From positions 558,001 to 622,000 of the forward strand of contig NZ_JBHTJP010000032.1 in the NCBI RefSeq assembly GCF_042676025.1: DNA of 64,000 nt, read 5' to 3'. A program made the position numbers and the translations under genes. This stretch comes from Salinimicrobium gaetbulicola (GTDB taxonomy: Bacteria > Bacteroidota > Bacteroidia > Flavobacteriales > Flavobacteriaceae). Below, one piece after another: positions 8,920 through 17,995 of the stretch; the first letter of the stretch is position 1, and the number at the start of each line of letters is the position of its first letter. The notes under the pieces are model-generated. The model had not been told where the DNA came from. It searched no databases and saw only the letters and a list, made by a program, of their open reading frames with translations.

Positions 8920-9810
8920 TTAATACCTGATGTTGCTCCACTTTTCAGAAAAAGTAGGCGCCAAAGTATTGAGAGCATCCACCACTTCTTTTACCGATAC
9001 AGAAGGCCCGCCGCTAAAAACCTGCGAAACTTCATCGGCTTTTGCATCGAAAAAAGTTCGGACAACCAAAGAATTAGGCCTGCGGTCATTCATACGGTCG
9101 AGGTCTAAAATGGCTTTTGCAATGGCTTTTTTTCCCTCTGCAGGAGACATATGCATTCTGTCCAAACCATTACGGTGATAACCGTACATCGCCGACCTGT
9201 AGCCGGTATATGAATTAGACAACAGATCTGTAATTAAACGATATCTGGAAGAGTTTCCATCCATAGCTTTCCAGCCTGCACGACCACTTTGCTGGGCAGT
9301 GTTCACAATCTGGTTGGCAGTTTCAAAATACGGAGTTCCACCTTGCTCCTGGAAAGTATCTGCATCAAGACCTAGAATGGTGTATACATAAAATGTGACC
9401 ACTGAGGTTAGATTTGAATTGAATTCACTTGCATTGAAACTGAACGGAGCATATTCTGAATACGTAAACCCGAACTGCTCATCTTTAAAATTGAATACCG
9501 GGCTGATCATGGTGGAACCAAATACCGGTCTGGATGATTGCACCTGGATAGTACCTGTAAAAGAATCGGCTTCGTAACTGGATATGTTGATGAACATGCT
9601 GCAATTAATGCGCTCATGCGGCAAAAACTGACGATTAGTCCATTTGGTCTGGTTAATGAATTCTGTAAGGGAGTTTTGAAGGGTTTTGAAAACCGTGACG
9701 TTAGTCCTACCTGTTTGCTCAGCGTTTACAACCACCTGGCAGTTCAACTCCTGTCCAAAACTTATACTTGTAATAAAAAGAAGACCCAGAAAAAAGAACA
9801 GCTTATTCAT
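8920..9810 (-). CDS. porD: DUF4835 / PorD-like exported protein (type IX secretion)
   Basis: A 296-residue protein with a clear signal peptide (residues 1-19, cleavage after FGQ). The mature part begins ELNCQVVVNAEQ, typical of the DUF4835 family, which genome annotation pipelines now call PorD of the type IX secretion system. I see no catalytic motif. Its position between coaBC and recN is conserved in Flavobacteriia. It overlaps the end of coaBC by eight bases, so translation is probably coupled. The PorD assignment comes from family memory and not from a visible functional motif; the periplasmic/outer membrane location is well supported. Confidence 0.75.
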   Translation of the reverse strand: MNKLFFFLGLLFITSISFGQELNCQVVVNAEQTGRTNVTVFKTLQNSLTEFINQTKWTNRQFLPHERINCSMFINISSYEADSFTGTIQVQSSRPVFGSTMISPVFNFKDEQFGFTYSEYAPFSFNASEFNSNLTSVVTFYVYTILGLDADTFQEQGGTPYFETANQIVNTAQQSGRAGWKAMDGNSSRYRLITDLLSNSYTGYRSAMYGYHRNGLDRMHMSPAEGKKAIAKAILDLDRMNDRRPNSLVVRTFFDAKADEVSQVFSGGPSVSVKEVVDALNTLAPTFSEKWSNIRY

Positions 9811-11014
9811 TCATCAATTCGATTAGTTCGTTTAAGATATCCCCGGCAACCTCCTTTTTGGATTTCAATCCAAAATCAGATCTTTTGCCATTCCTGTACA
9901 AGATACTAATCTTATTTGTTTCTGACTTAAAGCCTGCGCCTTTATCATTCAGGGAATTAAGCACGATAAAATCCAGGTTTTTACGATCCAGTTTCCCTAA
10001 AGCGTTCTCATGTTCATTTTCTGTCTCTAATGCAAAACCGACAAGCACCTGGTGTTTTTTTCTTTTTCCGAGGGAAGCCAGAACATCTGGAGTTCTTTCT
10101 AACTCCATATTTAGGTTCTCATCTGCCTTTTTGATCTTTTGACTGGCCAAGTGTTTCGGTCTATAGTCTGAAACAGCCGCAGCAGCTATGGCAGCATCCA
10201 TCGAGTCAAAATGTTCGATCGCGGCCTCATACATCTCCTGGGCACTGTGAACCCGAATAAGCTGAATCCCTTCAATCGGATTCTGCAAATGAGTTGGCCC
10301 TGAGATAAGGGTCACCTCTGCTCCTGCCCTATATGCGGCAGCAGCCAGTTCATATCCCATTTTTCCGCTGGAATGATTCCCGATAAATCGCACGGGGTCA
10401 ATTGCTTCATAAGTAGGACCTGCGGTAATTAATACCTTTTTACCTCTTAACGGAAGATTCGATAAAATATCGTTCTCAATAAACTCAACGATATCATCAG
10501 GTTCAGCCATTCTTCCTTCCCCGTATAATCCACTCGCAAGTTCTCCCGAAGTTGCCGGGATCATAATATTTCCGAAGGAAACAAGGGTCTCAAAACTCTT
10601 TTTTGTAGAAGGATGCCTGAACATATCCAGGTCCATGGCCGGTGCAAAATAAACCGGACATTTAGCGGAAAGATAGGTTGCTAAAAGAAAATTATCGCTG
10701 TTGCCGGTCGCCATCTTTGAAAGAGTATTGGCGGTGGCAGGAGCGATCAACATGAGATCTGCCCAAAGTCCAAGATCAACATGGTTGTTCCATAAACCGT
10801 TGTCATCTTCTTCCTGAGTAAAAGAAGAAATGACAGGATTTTTAGATAATGTGGAAAGTGTTAGCGGAGTTACAAACTCCCTGGCAGCAGGTGTTAGGAT
10901 CACTTTTACCTCTGCCCCGGCCTTCACAAACAGCCGAACTAAAAAAGCTGTTTTATAAGCGGCAATACCAGCGGTAACACCAAGTAGTATTTTCTTGCCG
11001 CTTAATACAGACAT
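9803..11014 (-). CDS. coaBC: Bifunctional phosphopantothenoylcysteine decarboxylase / phosphopantothenate-cysteine ligase
   Basis: A 403-residue fusion enzyme of CoA synthesis. The N-terminal flavoprotein CoaC domain (residues ~1-180) starts KKILLGVTAGIAAYK and contains APATANTLSKMATGNSDN and the FAPAMD segment. The C-terminal CoaB ligase domain (~190-400) carries VLITAGPTYEAIDPVRF and the NHSSGKMGYELA nucleotide-binding motif. It adds cysteine to 4'-phosphopantothenate and decarboxylates the product. Three bases separate it from rpoZ upstream. Length is normal for the family. Confidence 0.96.
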   Translation of the reverse strand: MSVLSGKKILLGVTAGIAAYKTAFLVRLFVKAGAEVKVILTPAAREFVTPLTLSTLSKNPVISSFTQEEDDNGLWNNHVDLGLWADLMLIAPATANTLSKMATGNSDNFLLATYLSAKCPVYFAPAMDLDMFRHPSTKKSFETLVSFGNIMIPATSGELASGLYGEGRMAEPDDIVEFIENDILSNLPLRGKKVLITAGPTYEAIDPVRFIGNHSSGKMGYELAAAAYRAGAEVTLISGPTHLQNPIEGIQLIRVHSAQEMYEAAIEHFDSMDAAIAAAAVSDYRPKHLASQKIKKADENLNMELERTPDVLASLGKRKKHQVLVGFALETENEHENALGKLDRKNLDFIVLNSLNDKGAGFKSETNKISILYRNGKRSDFGLKSKKEVAGDILNELIELMNE

Positions 11015-11017
11015 ATT

Positions 11018-11344
11018 TTATTCTTCGCTTTTAGTGTTGCGAGAGTAGATCTTATCTTCCAACCATTCCTGAACGGCTAAAGCGTGTGGCTTTGGCAATT
11101 TCTCATAGAACTTGGAAACTTCGATCTGTTCTTTGTTTTCAAAGATCTCATCAAGGCTGTCATTGTAAGTAGCAAATTCATCTAACTTCTCCAACAACTC
11201 CTTTTTAATTTCAGAGTTGATCTGAGTAGCCCTTTTTGAAATAATTGAGATCGCTTCGTAAATGTTGTTCGTAGGCGCATCAATTGAATTTTTATCCAAA
11301 GTAATGGTATTCACAGGCGCATCAGTCTTCTTTAAATCTATCAT
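11018..11344 (-). CDS. rpoZ: RNA polymerase omega subunit-like protein (Rpb6 family)
   Basis: A 108-residue protein. The central segment NNIYEAISIISKRATQINSEIKKELLEKL matches the Rpb6/omega fold as found in Bacteroidota (quoted here only in part: NIYEAISIISKRA). The usual bacterial omega is shorter and more basic; the acidic C-terminal half is normal for this phylum. Omega helps fold and assemble the beta-prime subunit. Its place between bamD (15 bases upstream) and coaBC (3 bases downstream) is conserved in Flavobacteriia and supports the call. Confidence 0.85.
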   Translation of the reverse strand: MIDLKKTDAPVNTITLDKNSIDAPTNNIYEAISIISKRATQINSEIKKELLEKLDEFATYNDSLDEIFENKEQIEVSKFYEKLPKPHALAVQEWLEDKIYSRNTKSEE

Positions 11345-11359
11345 TGTTACTTCTCTTGA

Positions 11360-12175
11360 TTATAAATTTTGTTCTGTTTCATTGATGTCGGCAAAGGAGG
11401 TTTGTGCTTCCTCCAAAAATTCACCTTCAGGATAATATCTTACATAATCCTGGTAAAAGTTACGAGCCGTCTTTAGACGTTCAGGCATTGCATAAGCATA
11501 ACTGTTGATTGCATACTGGTATGCGGAATCAAACTTGTAATAAAATGCCTTTTCCCTAAATGGGGAGCCCGGATATTCTGAAATAAAATTATTGAAAGCG
11601 GTTATAGCCGATATATAGTTACGGGTATGGTGATATTGCTTCGCAATTTCATAAGCTTTCTTTTCCAACTTCACACGAAGCTCTGTAACCAATTCGTTAG
11701 CCTCATCCAGTTTTTCACTTTCAGGAAAACGGTTAATGAAACCTTGCAATTTTGCAATTGCTTTATGAGTTTCAGTCTGGTCAAGGTCATATCTCGGAGA
11801 AAGGAAGTAATAAGCTTTCGCACCTTTAAATGCTGCTTCTTCTAATTTCTCACTTTGCGGATAGGTTTCTACAAATCTCTCGAACTGGTAACCTGCCAGG
11901 TAATAATCCCCTAGTTCATAATATGTATCAGCATACAGGAAAACCAGTTTCTGACCCTGGGGTTTCCCCCTGTACTCAGGAACTATTTGTTCAAATAAAC
12001 GAAGGGCTTTCTTGAATTTGCTCTTTTCATTTCCTTCTCCAGCCTTAGCTTCATTGTACAATTTCTCTGCGGTACTGTATTTCAAACCGGAGTCCTCACT
12101 TTTGAGAACCTTTTGATACTGGCCACAGGAAGATGCAACTATTACTACGCTTAATAAGAGGATAAATTTTTTCAT
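11360..12175 (-). CDS. bamD: Outer membrane protein assembly factor BamD
   Basis: A 271-residue lipoprotein of the BAM complex that inserts beta-barrel proteins. The signal peptide ends in the lipobox ASSCG. The mature part has TPR-like helical repeats rich in aromatic residues, including YADTYYELGDYYLAGYQFERF and the later YISAITAFNNFISEYPGSPF (given as landmarks). A longer start at 12190 (MLIQR) is open, but MKKFILLL at 12175 is the standard lipoprotein start. A TATTTTTG -7 box at 12195-12202 on the minus strand would leave a leader of about a dozen bases. First gene of the bamD-rpoZ-coaBC-porD-recN block. Confidence 0.9.
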   Translation of the reverse strand: MKKFILLLSVVIVASSCGQYQKVLKSEDSGLKYSTAEKLYNEAKAGEGNEKSKFKKALRLFEQIVPEYRGKPQGQKLVFLYADTYYELGDYYLAGYQFERFVETYPQSEKLEEAAFKGAKAYYFLSPRYDLDQTETHKAIAKLQGFINRFPESEKLDEANELVTELRVKLEKKAYEIAKQYHHTRNYISAITAFNNFISEYPGSPFREKAFYYKFDSAYQYAINSYAYAMPERLKTARNFYQDYVRYYPEGEFLEEAQTSFADINETEQNL

Positions 12176-12194
12176 TCTTTGTATTAACATCTGG

Positions 12195-12202
12195 CAAAAA
12201 TA
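12195..12202 (-). promoter_or_regulatory. -7 promoter box of the bamD block
   Basis: On the minus strand this reads TATTTTTG, a full match to TAnnTTTG. It lies 20 bases upstream of the chosen bamD ATG and four bases upstream of the alternative ATG at 12190. No clear TTG -33 element was found. Confidence 0.45.
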
Positions 12203-12293
12203 CTCTTTTCTACCTTATTATAAAAACTTTAGTTCTCACAGGTTCCATAAGCAGTTTCAGCGCTTTTCCAGGAACCTTTATGTCTAAAAACAC

Positions 12294-13169
12294 TTAGAAA
12301 TTATCTACGAAAGAATTGATCTTTTCGGTCAATTCAGGGCTTGATTTCACTAATGGCAATCTTAGCGTATTTTCACAGATTCCTCGTTTAGCTAACATCG
12401 CTTTAATTCCAACCGGGTTACCTTCAGCAAAAATAAGATCTATAGAAGGAGCGATCTCATAATGAAGTTTATAAGCCTCATTGACCTCCCTATCCAAACC
12501 TAAATTCACCATTTTAGAGAACTCGGCAGGGAATCCTTGAGCGATCACCGAAATAACACCGTGACCACCAGCCAGGACCATAGGTAAAGTGATCATGTCA
12601 TCTCCAGAGATCACTAAAAATCCTTCAGGCACCATATTGATCAGGTTCATTGCCTGCACCATGTCTCCTGCCGCTTCTTTGATCCCAATAATGTTCTTAA
12701 AGTCTTCAGCTAATCTTTTCACAGTTGACGGAAGCACATTTGAAGCAGTTCTCCCCGGCACATTATATAAGATCACCGGCTTTGAAGAAGCTTCCGCTAC
12801 AGCTTTATAATGTTGATAGATTCCTTCCTGGGAAGGTTTGTTGTAATATGGAGATACTGACAAAACGGCTTCAAAATCTGATAGGTCCATACTTTTCAAC
12901 TCTTCAACTACCTTGTTCGTACAATTTCCTCCTACTCCTAACACAAGTGGCAATCTTCCTTTATTTTCCTCGACCACGGTAGAAATCACCTGCTTCTTTT
13001 CTTCGGAAGTAAGGGTTGCACTTTCACCTGTAGTACCCAGAACTACCAGGTAATCAATTCCATTATCAATTTGAAAGCTAACCAACTTACGCAAAGCTTC
13101 AACATCTACTTTCAAATCGGCTGTAAAAGGAGTTACTAGCGCAACTCCGGTACCAACGAACTTATTCAT
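12294..13169 (-). CDS. dapA: 4-hydroxy-tetrahydrodipicolinate synthase
   Basis: A 291-residue aldolase-type TIM barrel that condenses pyruvate with aspartate semialdehyde in lysine and diaminopimelate synthesis. Visible active-site features are T46/T47 in LGTTGES, Y135 in ILYNVPGRT and the Schiff-base lysine K164 in GIKEAAGD. Family length is normal. It overlaps the end of the upstream DUF6913-type gene by eight bases, so the two are coupled. The later pathway gene dapF is in the same window at 34.6 kb but in a different operon. Confidence 0.96.
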   Translation of the reverse strand: MNKFVGTGVALVTPFTADLKVDVEALRKLVSFQIDNGIDYLVVLGTTGESATLTSEEKKQVISTVVEENKGRLPLVLGVGGNCTNKVVEELKSMDLSDFEAVLSVSPYYNKPSQEGIYQHYKAVAEASSKPVILYNVPGRTASNVLPSTVKRLAEDFKNIIGIKEAAGDMVQAMNLINMVPEGFLVISGDDMITLPMVLAGGHGVISVIAQGFPAEFSKMVNLGLDREVNEAYKLHYEIAPSIDLIFAEGNPVGIKAMLAKRGICENTLRLPLVKSSPELTEKINSFVDNF

Positions 13170-13689
13170 TATGTGTATTTTTTATTATTCGTAAATATTT
13201 TTTCAATTCCATGAGAAATACCTCTACCTCATCAAAACCTGTATTAATGACAATATCAAATAAACCGGGATTCCCTTCATTATCAGCCCTCCCTACTTTT
13301 AGATCGGCATTTGTTGCCGACACCAAAAAAGTAGCCAGTTTATAATCGTTTTCGGTAAATGAGATCAGTACGTCCATGGGGCCCTTAGCAAAATTAACGA
13401 CCTCTCCATTTTTTATCTTTCCCTTCCAGTTTAAATCCTTCCGAGAGAAGACCAGTCCCTGATACACGTCTTCTTTTTTTGTTTCCTCCCTACAGGTGAG
13501 AATTAAAAGATCTGTATCCCGTAAACCAAATTCATCTTTCAGCTGTAGAAAGCTCTCTTTTAAGTATTCGTCTTCAGAATCAAGAATTACACCAAATCGA
13601 GGAAACTTTTTCTCATCTCCTCCCAGGGAATTCTTTATAACGGATGCCATTCTTTGTTTGGCTACCCTAATTTTTAGGTTTGATAGCAT
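13162..13689 (-). CDS. Conserved hypothetical protein (DUF6913-type)
   Basis: A 175-residue soluble protein with no signal peptide or membrane helix. Most of it (residues ~30-165) looks like one compact alpha/beta domain, for example FGVILDSEDEYLKESF and VGRADNEGNPGLFDIVINTG. I recognise it only as the small conserved protein that precedes dapA in Flavobacteriia. The ATG at 13689 is chosen over the open frame to 13698, which would start with TTG. The eight-base overlap with dapA suggests a linked job or simply coupled expression. No function is known to me. Confidence 0.7.
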   Translation of the reverse strand: MLSNLKIRVAKQRMASVIKNSLGGDEKKFPRFGVILDSEDEYLKESFLQLKDEFGLRDTDLLILTCREETKKEDVYQGLVFSRKDLNWKGKIKNGEVVNFAKGPMDVLISFTENDYKLATFLVSATNADLKVGRADNEGNPGLFDIVINTGFDEVEVFLMELKKYLRIIKNTHNE

Positions 13690-13747
13690 ATGGAGCAAAA
13701 TTAGGTATTATAGGAATGCGAAAAGTAGCGATGTTCTAATAAATTTC

Positions 13748-14446
13748 CTACACTAAGTGGAGCAATCTGAGTTTTTTCTCTCGAGTTACGAAAAAGAGAA
13801 AAGCAAGCTTAAGTCCTGCAAATCGAATTAGAGACCCAACGATCTCCACACTAAGATCCGGAAAATAAAATACTTCCATATCCCTAAGCACATCAGAAAA
13901 GATAAAAGATATCGCCAGGCACATAAAGAAAACCGACTTACGTGAAAAGGAATTAAGATAATAGATCAAAGCGGTGATCGCCAGAATAAGAATATTTAAA
14001 TAATACACTAAATAAAAAGAAAGCTCAAGACCGTCATTTAAGCTACGCTCTAATTCAAGTATGTGCAAAGACAACAAATAAGTGTACACAGCCACTACTA
14101 TTACAAAGTAAAGCGTCATTAATTTACTGCCCCTTTCATATTCTGTGTGCCTTATGGCTTCTCTTACTAGAAATATATAGGCTGCAAGCCACAAACCAAG
14201 AATTATATAATTAAGAAACCACACGCCGTTGATTAATCCCAAGGTGTTAGCCGAAATTATACATACTAAAAAGGTGTAAAAATTAAGATTATTTAGAGGT
14301 AGTTCCTTGAAATAATATAAGATCAAAGGAACGATGAAAAATAACTCACTGCTGCTGGAAAGCCAGAAATTATCATTAAAAATACCAATGACATTTGCCA
14401 ACATAGCAATTATAACCAGAAGGGCAAACAAGTATTTTTGTCTCAT
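13748..14446 (-). CDS. Multi-pass membrane protein, possible distant YhhN-type
   Basis: A 232-residue protein made almost wholly of hydrophobic helices, about eight segments. The ATG at 14446 is chosen because the longer frame (to 14467) begins with TTG. Near helix 7 is LAISFIFSDVLRDM, whose S-D placement resembles the conserved motif of the YhhN/TMEM86 lysoplasmalogenase family; length and topology also fit that family. Its neighbour at 14547-15233 has the same length, topology and late helix with an S-E pair, so the two are probably diverged paralogues. The family link is an inference from memory. The genes are 100 bases apart on the same strand, next to sensor kinases. Confidence 0.6.
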   Translation of the reverse strand: MRQKYLFALLVIIAMLANVIGIFNDNFWLSSSSELFFIVPLILYYFKELPLNNLNFYTFLVCIISANTLGLINGVWFLNYIILGLWLAAYIFLVREAIRHTEYERGSKLMTLYFVIVVAVYTYLLSLHILELERSLNDGLELSFYLVYYLNILILAITALIYYLNSFSRKSVFFMCLAISFIFSDVLRDMEVFYFPDLSVEIVGSLIRFAGLKLAFLFFVTREKKLRLLHLV

Positions 14447-14546
14447 TTTCACCAAAAATTTTCGCAATATATAAATTTCAGCAGCAGAAAATTTAATTCC
14501 TTGCCCTCAAGTTATTAATGATTTAATAAACATTAGGTCCATAATT

Positions 14547-15233
14547 TTAAAAGTAGGGAGTTTGTAATGAGCGTCTTCTGTGTAGGGCATGTTGAATTAA
14601 CGCATAATAAGCCATTACATGAAATAGAGGGTAAAAAATATTGACACTAATGTCTGACACCACATGCATTTTAAAAAAGAGTGAGATCTCAGAAACCAGT
14701 AAAGATGCAGAGGCCAGCATAAGCCATAATGAGGCATAGTGCGATTTTAGAAGATAACCGGTGAAGGTCACCCCTAATAACAGTATAAGCAAGAATTGAT
14801 ATAAGTAAGTAATGGTTTCATAATCGGGTAGGGCTTGTGGCACTAATCCTGAAACCGTAATGAACAGAAAAGCTAAAAACGTGTATAGAATAAGAAGAGA
14901 AATTCCTTCGACCACATGCATTTTTGATGTTTTGAAACCGGTTAATGCAAATACATAAATAATTAAAAGGCCAAGAAAAAATGATCCAATGATCAACCAT
15001 GGAAAATGATCAAAACCGTAGATCAGAAAAATATCCCGAACATAAAAAAATACAAGTGCTGCAACCATAAATGGAAACCAGTTTCCTGATTTAAGGCGGT
15101 AATAGAAGATCAAAGTCGGGATCAGCAAATAGTTCGAAACTAAAGTTAGCCCGTCATAGCTGAAAATAGACCCTATAACGAACAGGATGGCAATGAGTAG
15201 AAAAATACCGTGAAGTTTCTTACTGTATTCCAA
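14547..15233 (-). CDS. Multi-pass membrane protein, paralogue-like neighbour
   Basis: A 228-residue protein with about eight predicted membrane helices. The N-terminus SKKLHGIFLLIAILFVIGS begins with TTG at 15233. No in-frame ATG lies upstream before a stop and no methionine lies near the first helix, so TTG is the likely start. A late helix has LASASLLVSEISLFFKM, matching in position the SDVLRDM segment of the gene downstream, and the C-terminus ends in a basic tail (HALHRRRS). It could be a YhhN-like lysoplasmalogenase relative, but I cannot show catalytic residues with confidence. It is divergent from the hybrid kinase gene. Confidence 0.55.
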   Translation of the reverse strand: MEYSKKLHGIFLLIAILFVIGSIFSYDGLTLVSNYLLIPTLIFYYRLKSGNWFPFMVAALVFFYVRDIFLIYGFDHFPWLIIGSFFLGLLIIYVFALTGFKTSKMHVVEGISLLILYTFLAFLFITVSGLVPQALPDYETITYLYQFLLILLLGVTFTGYLLKSHYASLWLMLASASLLVSEISLFFKMHVVSDISVNIFYPLFHVMAYYALIQHALHRRRSLQTPYF

Positions 15234-15381
15234 TGGTTTTGATATATAAATAACTTAAAAACTTTGTGAAAAATATAACATTTTTTGGAATCATCCTCCT
15301 GAAAACCAAAAAATTAGGCTAATCCTGTTAAAATTCCACTTCCCGTAACCCCTAAAAATTAGCCAAAATACTTACATTACT

Positions 15382-15389
15382 TAGGTTTG
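15382..15389 (+). promoter_or_regulatory. Candidate -7 box upstream of the hybrid kinase
   Basis: TAGGTTTG matches TAnnTTTG and would give a leader of roughly 135 bases before the kinase ATG at 15527. No convincing TTG -33 box lies at the right distance. The rest of the 293-base gap 15234-15526 shows no gene or strong hairpin. Confidence 0.3.
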
Positions 15390-15526
15390 ATCTTTGGAAA
15401 TCTTCATCGATTTAGAATTATTTAATAGCTTTATATAAGCCTGCCTCCCTTCAAAATTTGAGCTTAAAAAAATTTTGAAAACTAGCTAAACCGTTTTAAG
15501 AAGTACACAAACTTAAACTAACCAAG

Positions 15527-17593
15527 ATGAGGCATTTATGTCTGATAGTGAATAATTACACTTTAGTCAGATTATATATACTTTTATTCCTTAAAATAAC
15601 ATTCTTGCCTATTTTGGGGTATTCCCAGGTCGACCATCCCGAACCTCAACTTAAAGTAGGTGTTTATCAAAATCCACCAAAGATCTTTATCAATGAAGTA
15701 GGAGAACCGGACGGAATTTTTATTGAAATCCTGGAATTAATCGCTCAAAAAGAAGACATTTCGATCACCTATCAGTCAGGGGAATGGGAAGAACTCATAG
15801 AAGCACTTAGCGGGGGCACTATTGATCTTCTCCCGGATGTTGCTTATTCGCAAGAACGAGATTCACTTTTCCAATTGAATTCTGTTCCTGTAATGAGCTC
15901 CTGGTTGGAAGCCTACGCCCTTAAGGACACGAATGTGCAATCTATATTTGACCTGGAAAACAAACGCCTGGGGGTGTTAAAAGGCTCTGTTCAGGAAGAC
16001 TTTCTTCAACAATCCTTTAAAAACAATCTGAAGTTTAAATTTGACATCTTAACTTTTGAAGACTATCCAGAATCTGTAAAAGCGCTTGAAAACAAACAAA
16101 TCGACCTTTTGATCGCTTCCAGGTTTTTCTTATTCTCTGAACACATTAACGGAAACATTATTTCCACAGGTATAATATTCAGGCCCTCAGAACTTCATTT
16201 TGCCTTTTCAAGATCTACCGACCCTGCTTTGGTAAGTAAATTTGACAGGCACCTTTCAAAACTAAAAAACAACACCGGATCCAAATATTATAAGATACTG
16301 CGTTACTGGTTCGATCCTCCTGGAAAATCTTTTGTTCCAAAATTCATCCTTTGGTCATTTGTTGTGCTTTTACTTGCCTTGCTCATAATCACGATATATT
16401 TCATTCTTCTGCGCTATCAGATTAAAATTAAGACGAAGGCCTTATGGAAGAAGAACCGACAGTTAACCCTGGCAAAAGAGAAAGCAGAGGAAAGCGAACG
16501 ACTCAAAACCATTTTTCTTCAAAACATGTCACATGAGATCAGGACTCCCATGAATGGGATCATTGGCTTCCTTGAGCTTTTAAAGGAACCCGACCTGGAT
16601 TCTGATGAGAGAAAAAAATATATAGAGATCGTAATAAAAAGCGGGCAACGACTATTGACTACCATCAACAATATTATCGAGATCTCAAAAATAGATTCTG
16701 ACCAGATAAGCGTAAAATTGACCCCTATCAATGCGCCGGAAACCATGGATTTCTTTTATCAATTTTTCAAACCTAAGGCACGTGAGAAGGATATCGAATT
16801 GATCATGAACCATAATTTACCCACAGATAAGGCAATATTTATGGCTGATAAATTCATTTTTGACAATATTCTTACCAACCTATTAAATAATGCCATCAAA
16901 TTCACTGATAATGGATATGTTGAATTCGGAAACTACTTTGAAAATGATAAACTTATTTTTTATGTAAAGGATTCGGGTGTTGGAGTCCCGGAAGAGCGGC
17001 AGCAAGCCATTTTTGAACGCTTCGTACAGGCAAACCTGAATATTACCAGGCCCCATGAAGGATCAGGGCTTGGTCTTTCAATTGTAAAGGCCTACGTAAA
17101 GGCTTTAAATGGGAAGATATGGCTGGAATCTGAATTAAATAAAGGCTCCACATTTTATTTTTCTATTCCTTACATAAAGCCGGTTCCCAATGAGGAGGAA
17201 GAGAAGCCCAAAAATAATTCCCGGGTCTTAAACAAAAAGTTATGCATAGTGGTGGCTGAAGATGACAACATCAGTTACCTGTTCATCAATCAAATCCTCA
17301 AAAGACCTGAAATACAGGTTATTAGAGCAAAAACAGGTCAGGAATGTGTTGACATCCTACAGAAAAAATCTGGAATTGATCTGGTCTTAATGGACATAAA
17401 AATGCCTGTAATGAACGGTATCGAAGCGACCAGTGCCATTCGGGAATTCAATAAAACGGTGCCTATCATCATTCAAACGGCCTATACTTCTTCACGAGAT
17501 AAAGATGAAGCTATGGAAGCAGGAGGTACTGACTATATAACCAAACCAATCGATAAGAACCGACTTTTACAACTGATTCGGAAATATACCTAA
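15527..17593 (+). CDS. Hybrid sensor histidine kinase with periplasmic solute-binding (SBP_bac_3) domain
   Basis: A 688-residue protein. An N-terminal signal/hydrophobic segment (~13-33) is followed by a periplasmic solute-binding domain of the amino-acid type (~42-262: LKVGVYQNPP, DGIFIEILELIA, ENKRLGVLKGS). One membrane helix is at 273-295. The HisKA domain has H336 in NMSHEIRTPMNG, and the ATPase has its N box around residue 454 and glycine boxes at 482-487 and 512-517. A C-terminal receiver has D623 in LMDIKMP. This is the EvgS/BvgS layout with a single Venus-flytrap domain. No output regulator is adjacent on its strand; the lone receiver converging on it at 17615 may be a partner. The ligand is unknown. 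Confidence 0.88.
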   Translation: MRHLCLIVNNYTLVRLYILLFLKITFLPILGYSQVDHPEPQLKVGVYQNPPKIFINEVGEPDGIFIEILELIAQKEDISITYQSGEWEELIEALSGGTIDLLPDVAYSQERDSLFQLNSVPVMSSWLEAYALKDTNVQSIFDLENKRLGVLKGSVQEDFLQQSFKNNLKFKFDILTFEDYPESVKALENKQIDLLIASRFFLFSEHINGNIISTGIIFRPSELHFAFSRSTDPALVSKFDRHLSKLKNNTGSKYYKILRYWFDPPGKSFVPKFILWSFVVLLLALLIITIYFILLRYQIKIKTKALWKKNRQLTLAKEKAEESERLKTIFLQNMSHEIRTPMNGIIGFLELLKEPDLDSDERKKYIEIVIKSGQRLLTTINNIIEISKIDSDQISVKLTPINAPETMDFFYQFFKPKAREKDIELIMNHNLPTDKAIFMADKFIFDNILTNLLNNAIKFTDNGYVEFGNYFENDKLIFYVKDSGVGVPEERQQAIFERFVQANLNITRPHEGSGLGLSIVKAYVKALNGKIWLESELNKGSTFYFSIPYIKPVPNEEEEKPKNNSRVLNKKLCIVVAEDDNISYLFINQILKRPEIQVIRAKTGQECVDILQKKSGIDLVLMDIKMPVMNGIEATSAIREFNKTVPIIIQTAYTSSRDKDEAMEAGGTDYITKPIDKNRLLQLIRKYT

Positions 17594-17614
17594 CGAACAG
17601 AGCATACTAAAGTC

Positions 17615-17995
17615 CTACCCTTTTTCAACAATATTTTCTAAATAAGTTGTTTGAAGTGGTTTTGATAAGAACCCTTTTAAAAACGGATAATCAAAATGCT
17701 TCATATCCCCATTATCAAGTGCTGAAGTTAAAATATAAACAGAGAATTTATCTTTTATTTTAGGATCAAGGGTGTTGAAATACTCTAAAAACTCCCAACC
17801 TGTCATTGTTGGCATGTTTAAATCTAAAAACATAATCGGCTTATTTCCTTCCGAAAATCCTTTTAAGCTTTCCAGTGCTAATTCCGGATTTGTGAACACC
17901 CGTATTTCTGCCTGCTCATCAAATTTTTTAATTGTAAACTCACAAATAAGGTTGTTCGTAACGTCATCATCCACCAATATATAATGCTTCTTCAT
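17615..17995 (-). CDS. Single-domain response regulator (receiver only)
   Basis: A 126-residue receiver with nothing after it. Acidic residues are in LVDDD (9-11), phosphoacceptor D58 is in FLDLNMP, then T/S in ILTSAL, and K about 113 in LSKP. Such stand-alone receivers pass phosphate in relays or act by protein contact, as CheY and Rcp1 do. Its start overlaps the end of the multi-PAS kinase by 29 bases, so it is probably made with that kinase. Only 21 bases separate its stop from the stop of the convergent hybrid kinase. Confidence 0.85.
   Translation of the reverse strand: MKKHYILVDDDVTNNLICEFTIKKFDEQAEIRVFTNPELALESLKGFSEGNKPIMFLDLNMPTMTGWEFLEYFNTLDPKIKDKFSVYILTSALDNGDMKHFDYPFLKGFLSKPLQTTYLENIVEKG

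Noticed and set aside
12240..12277. AGGTTCC/GGAACCT hairpin after dapA as a terminator
   Set aside because: Only seven pairs around a 24-base loop and no T-run on the minus strand; too weak to call.
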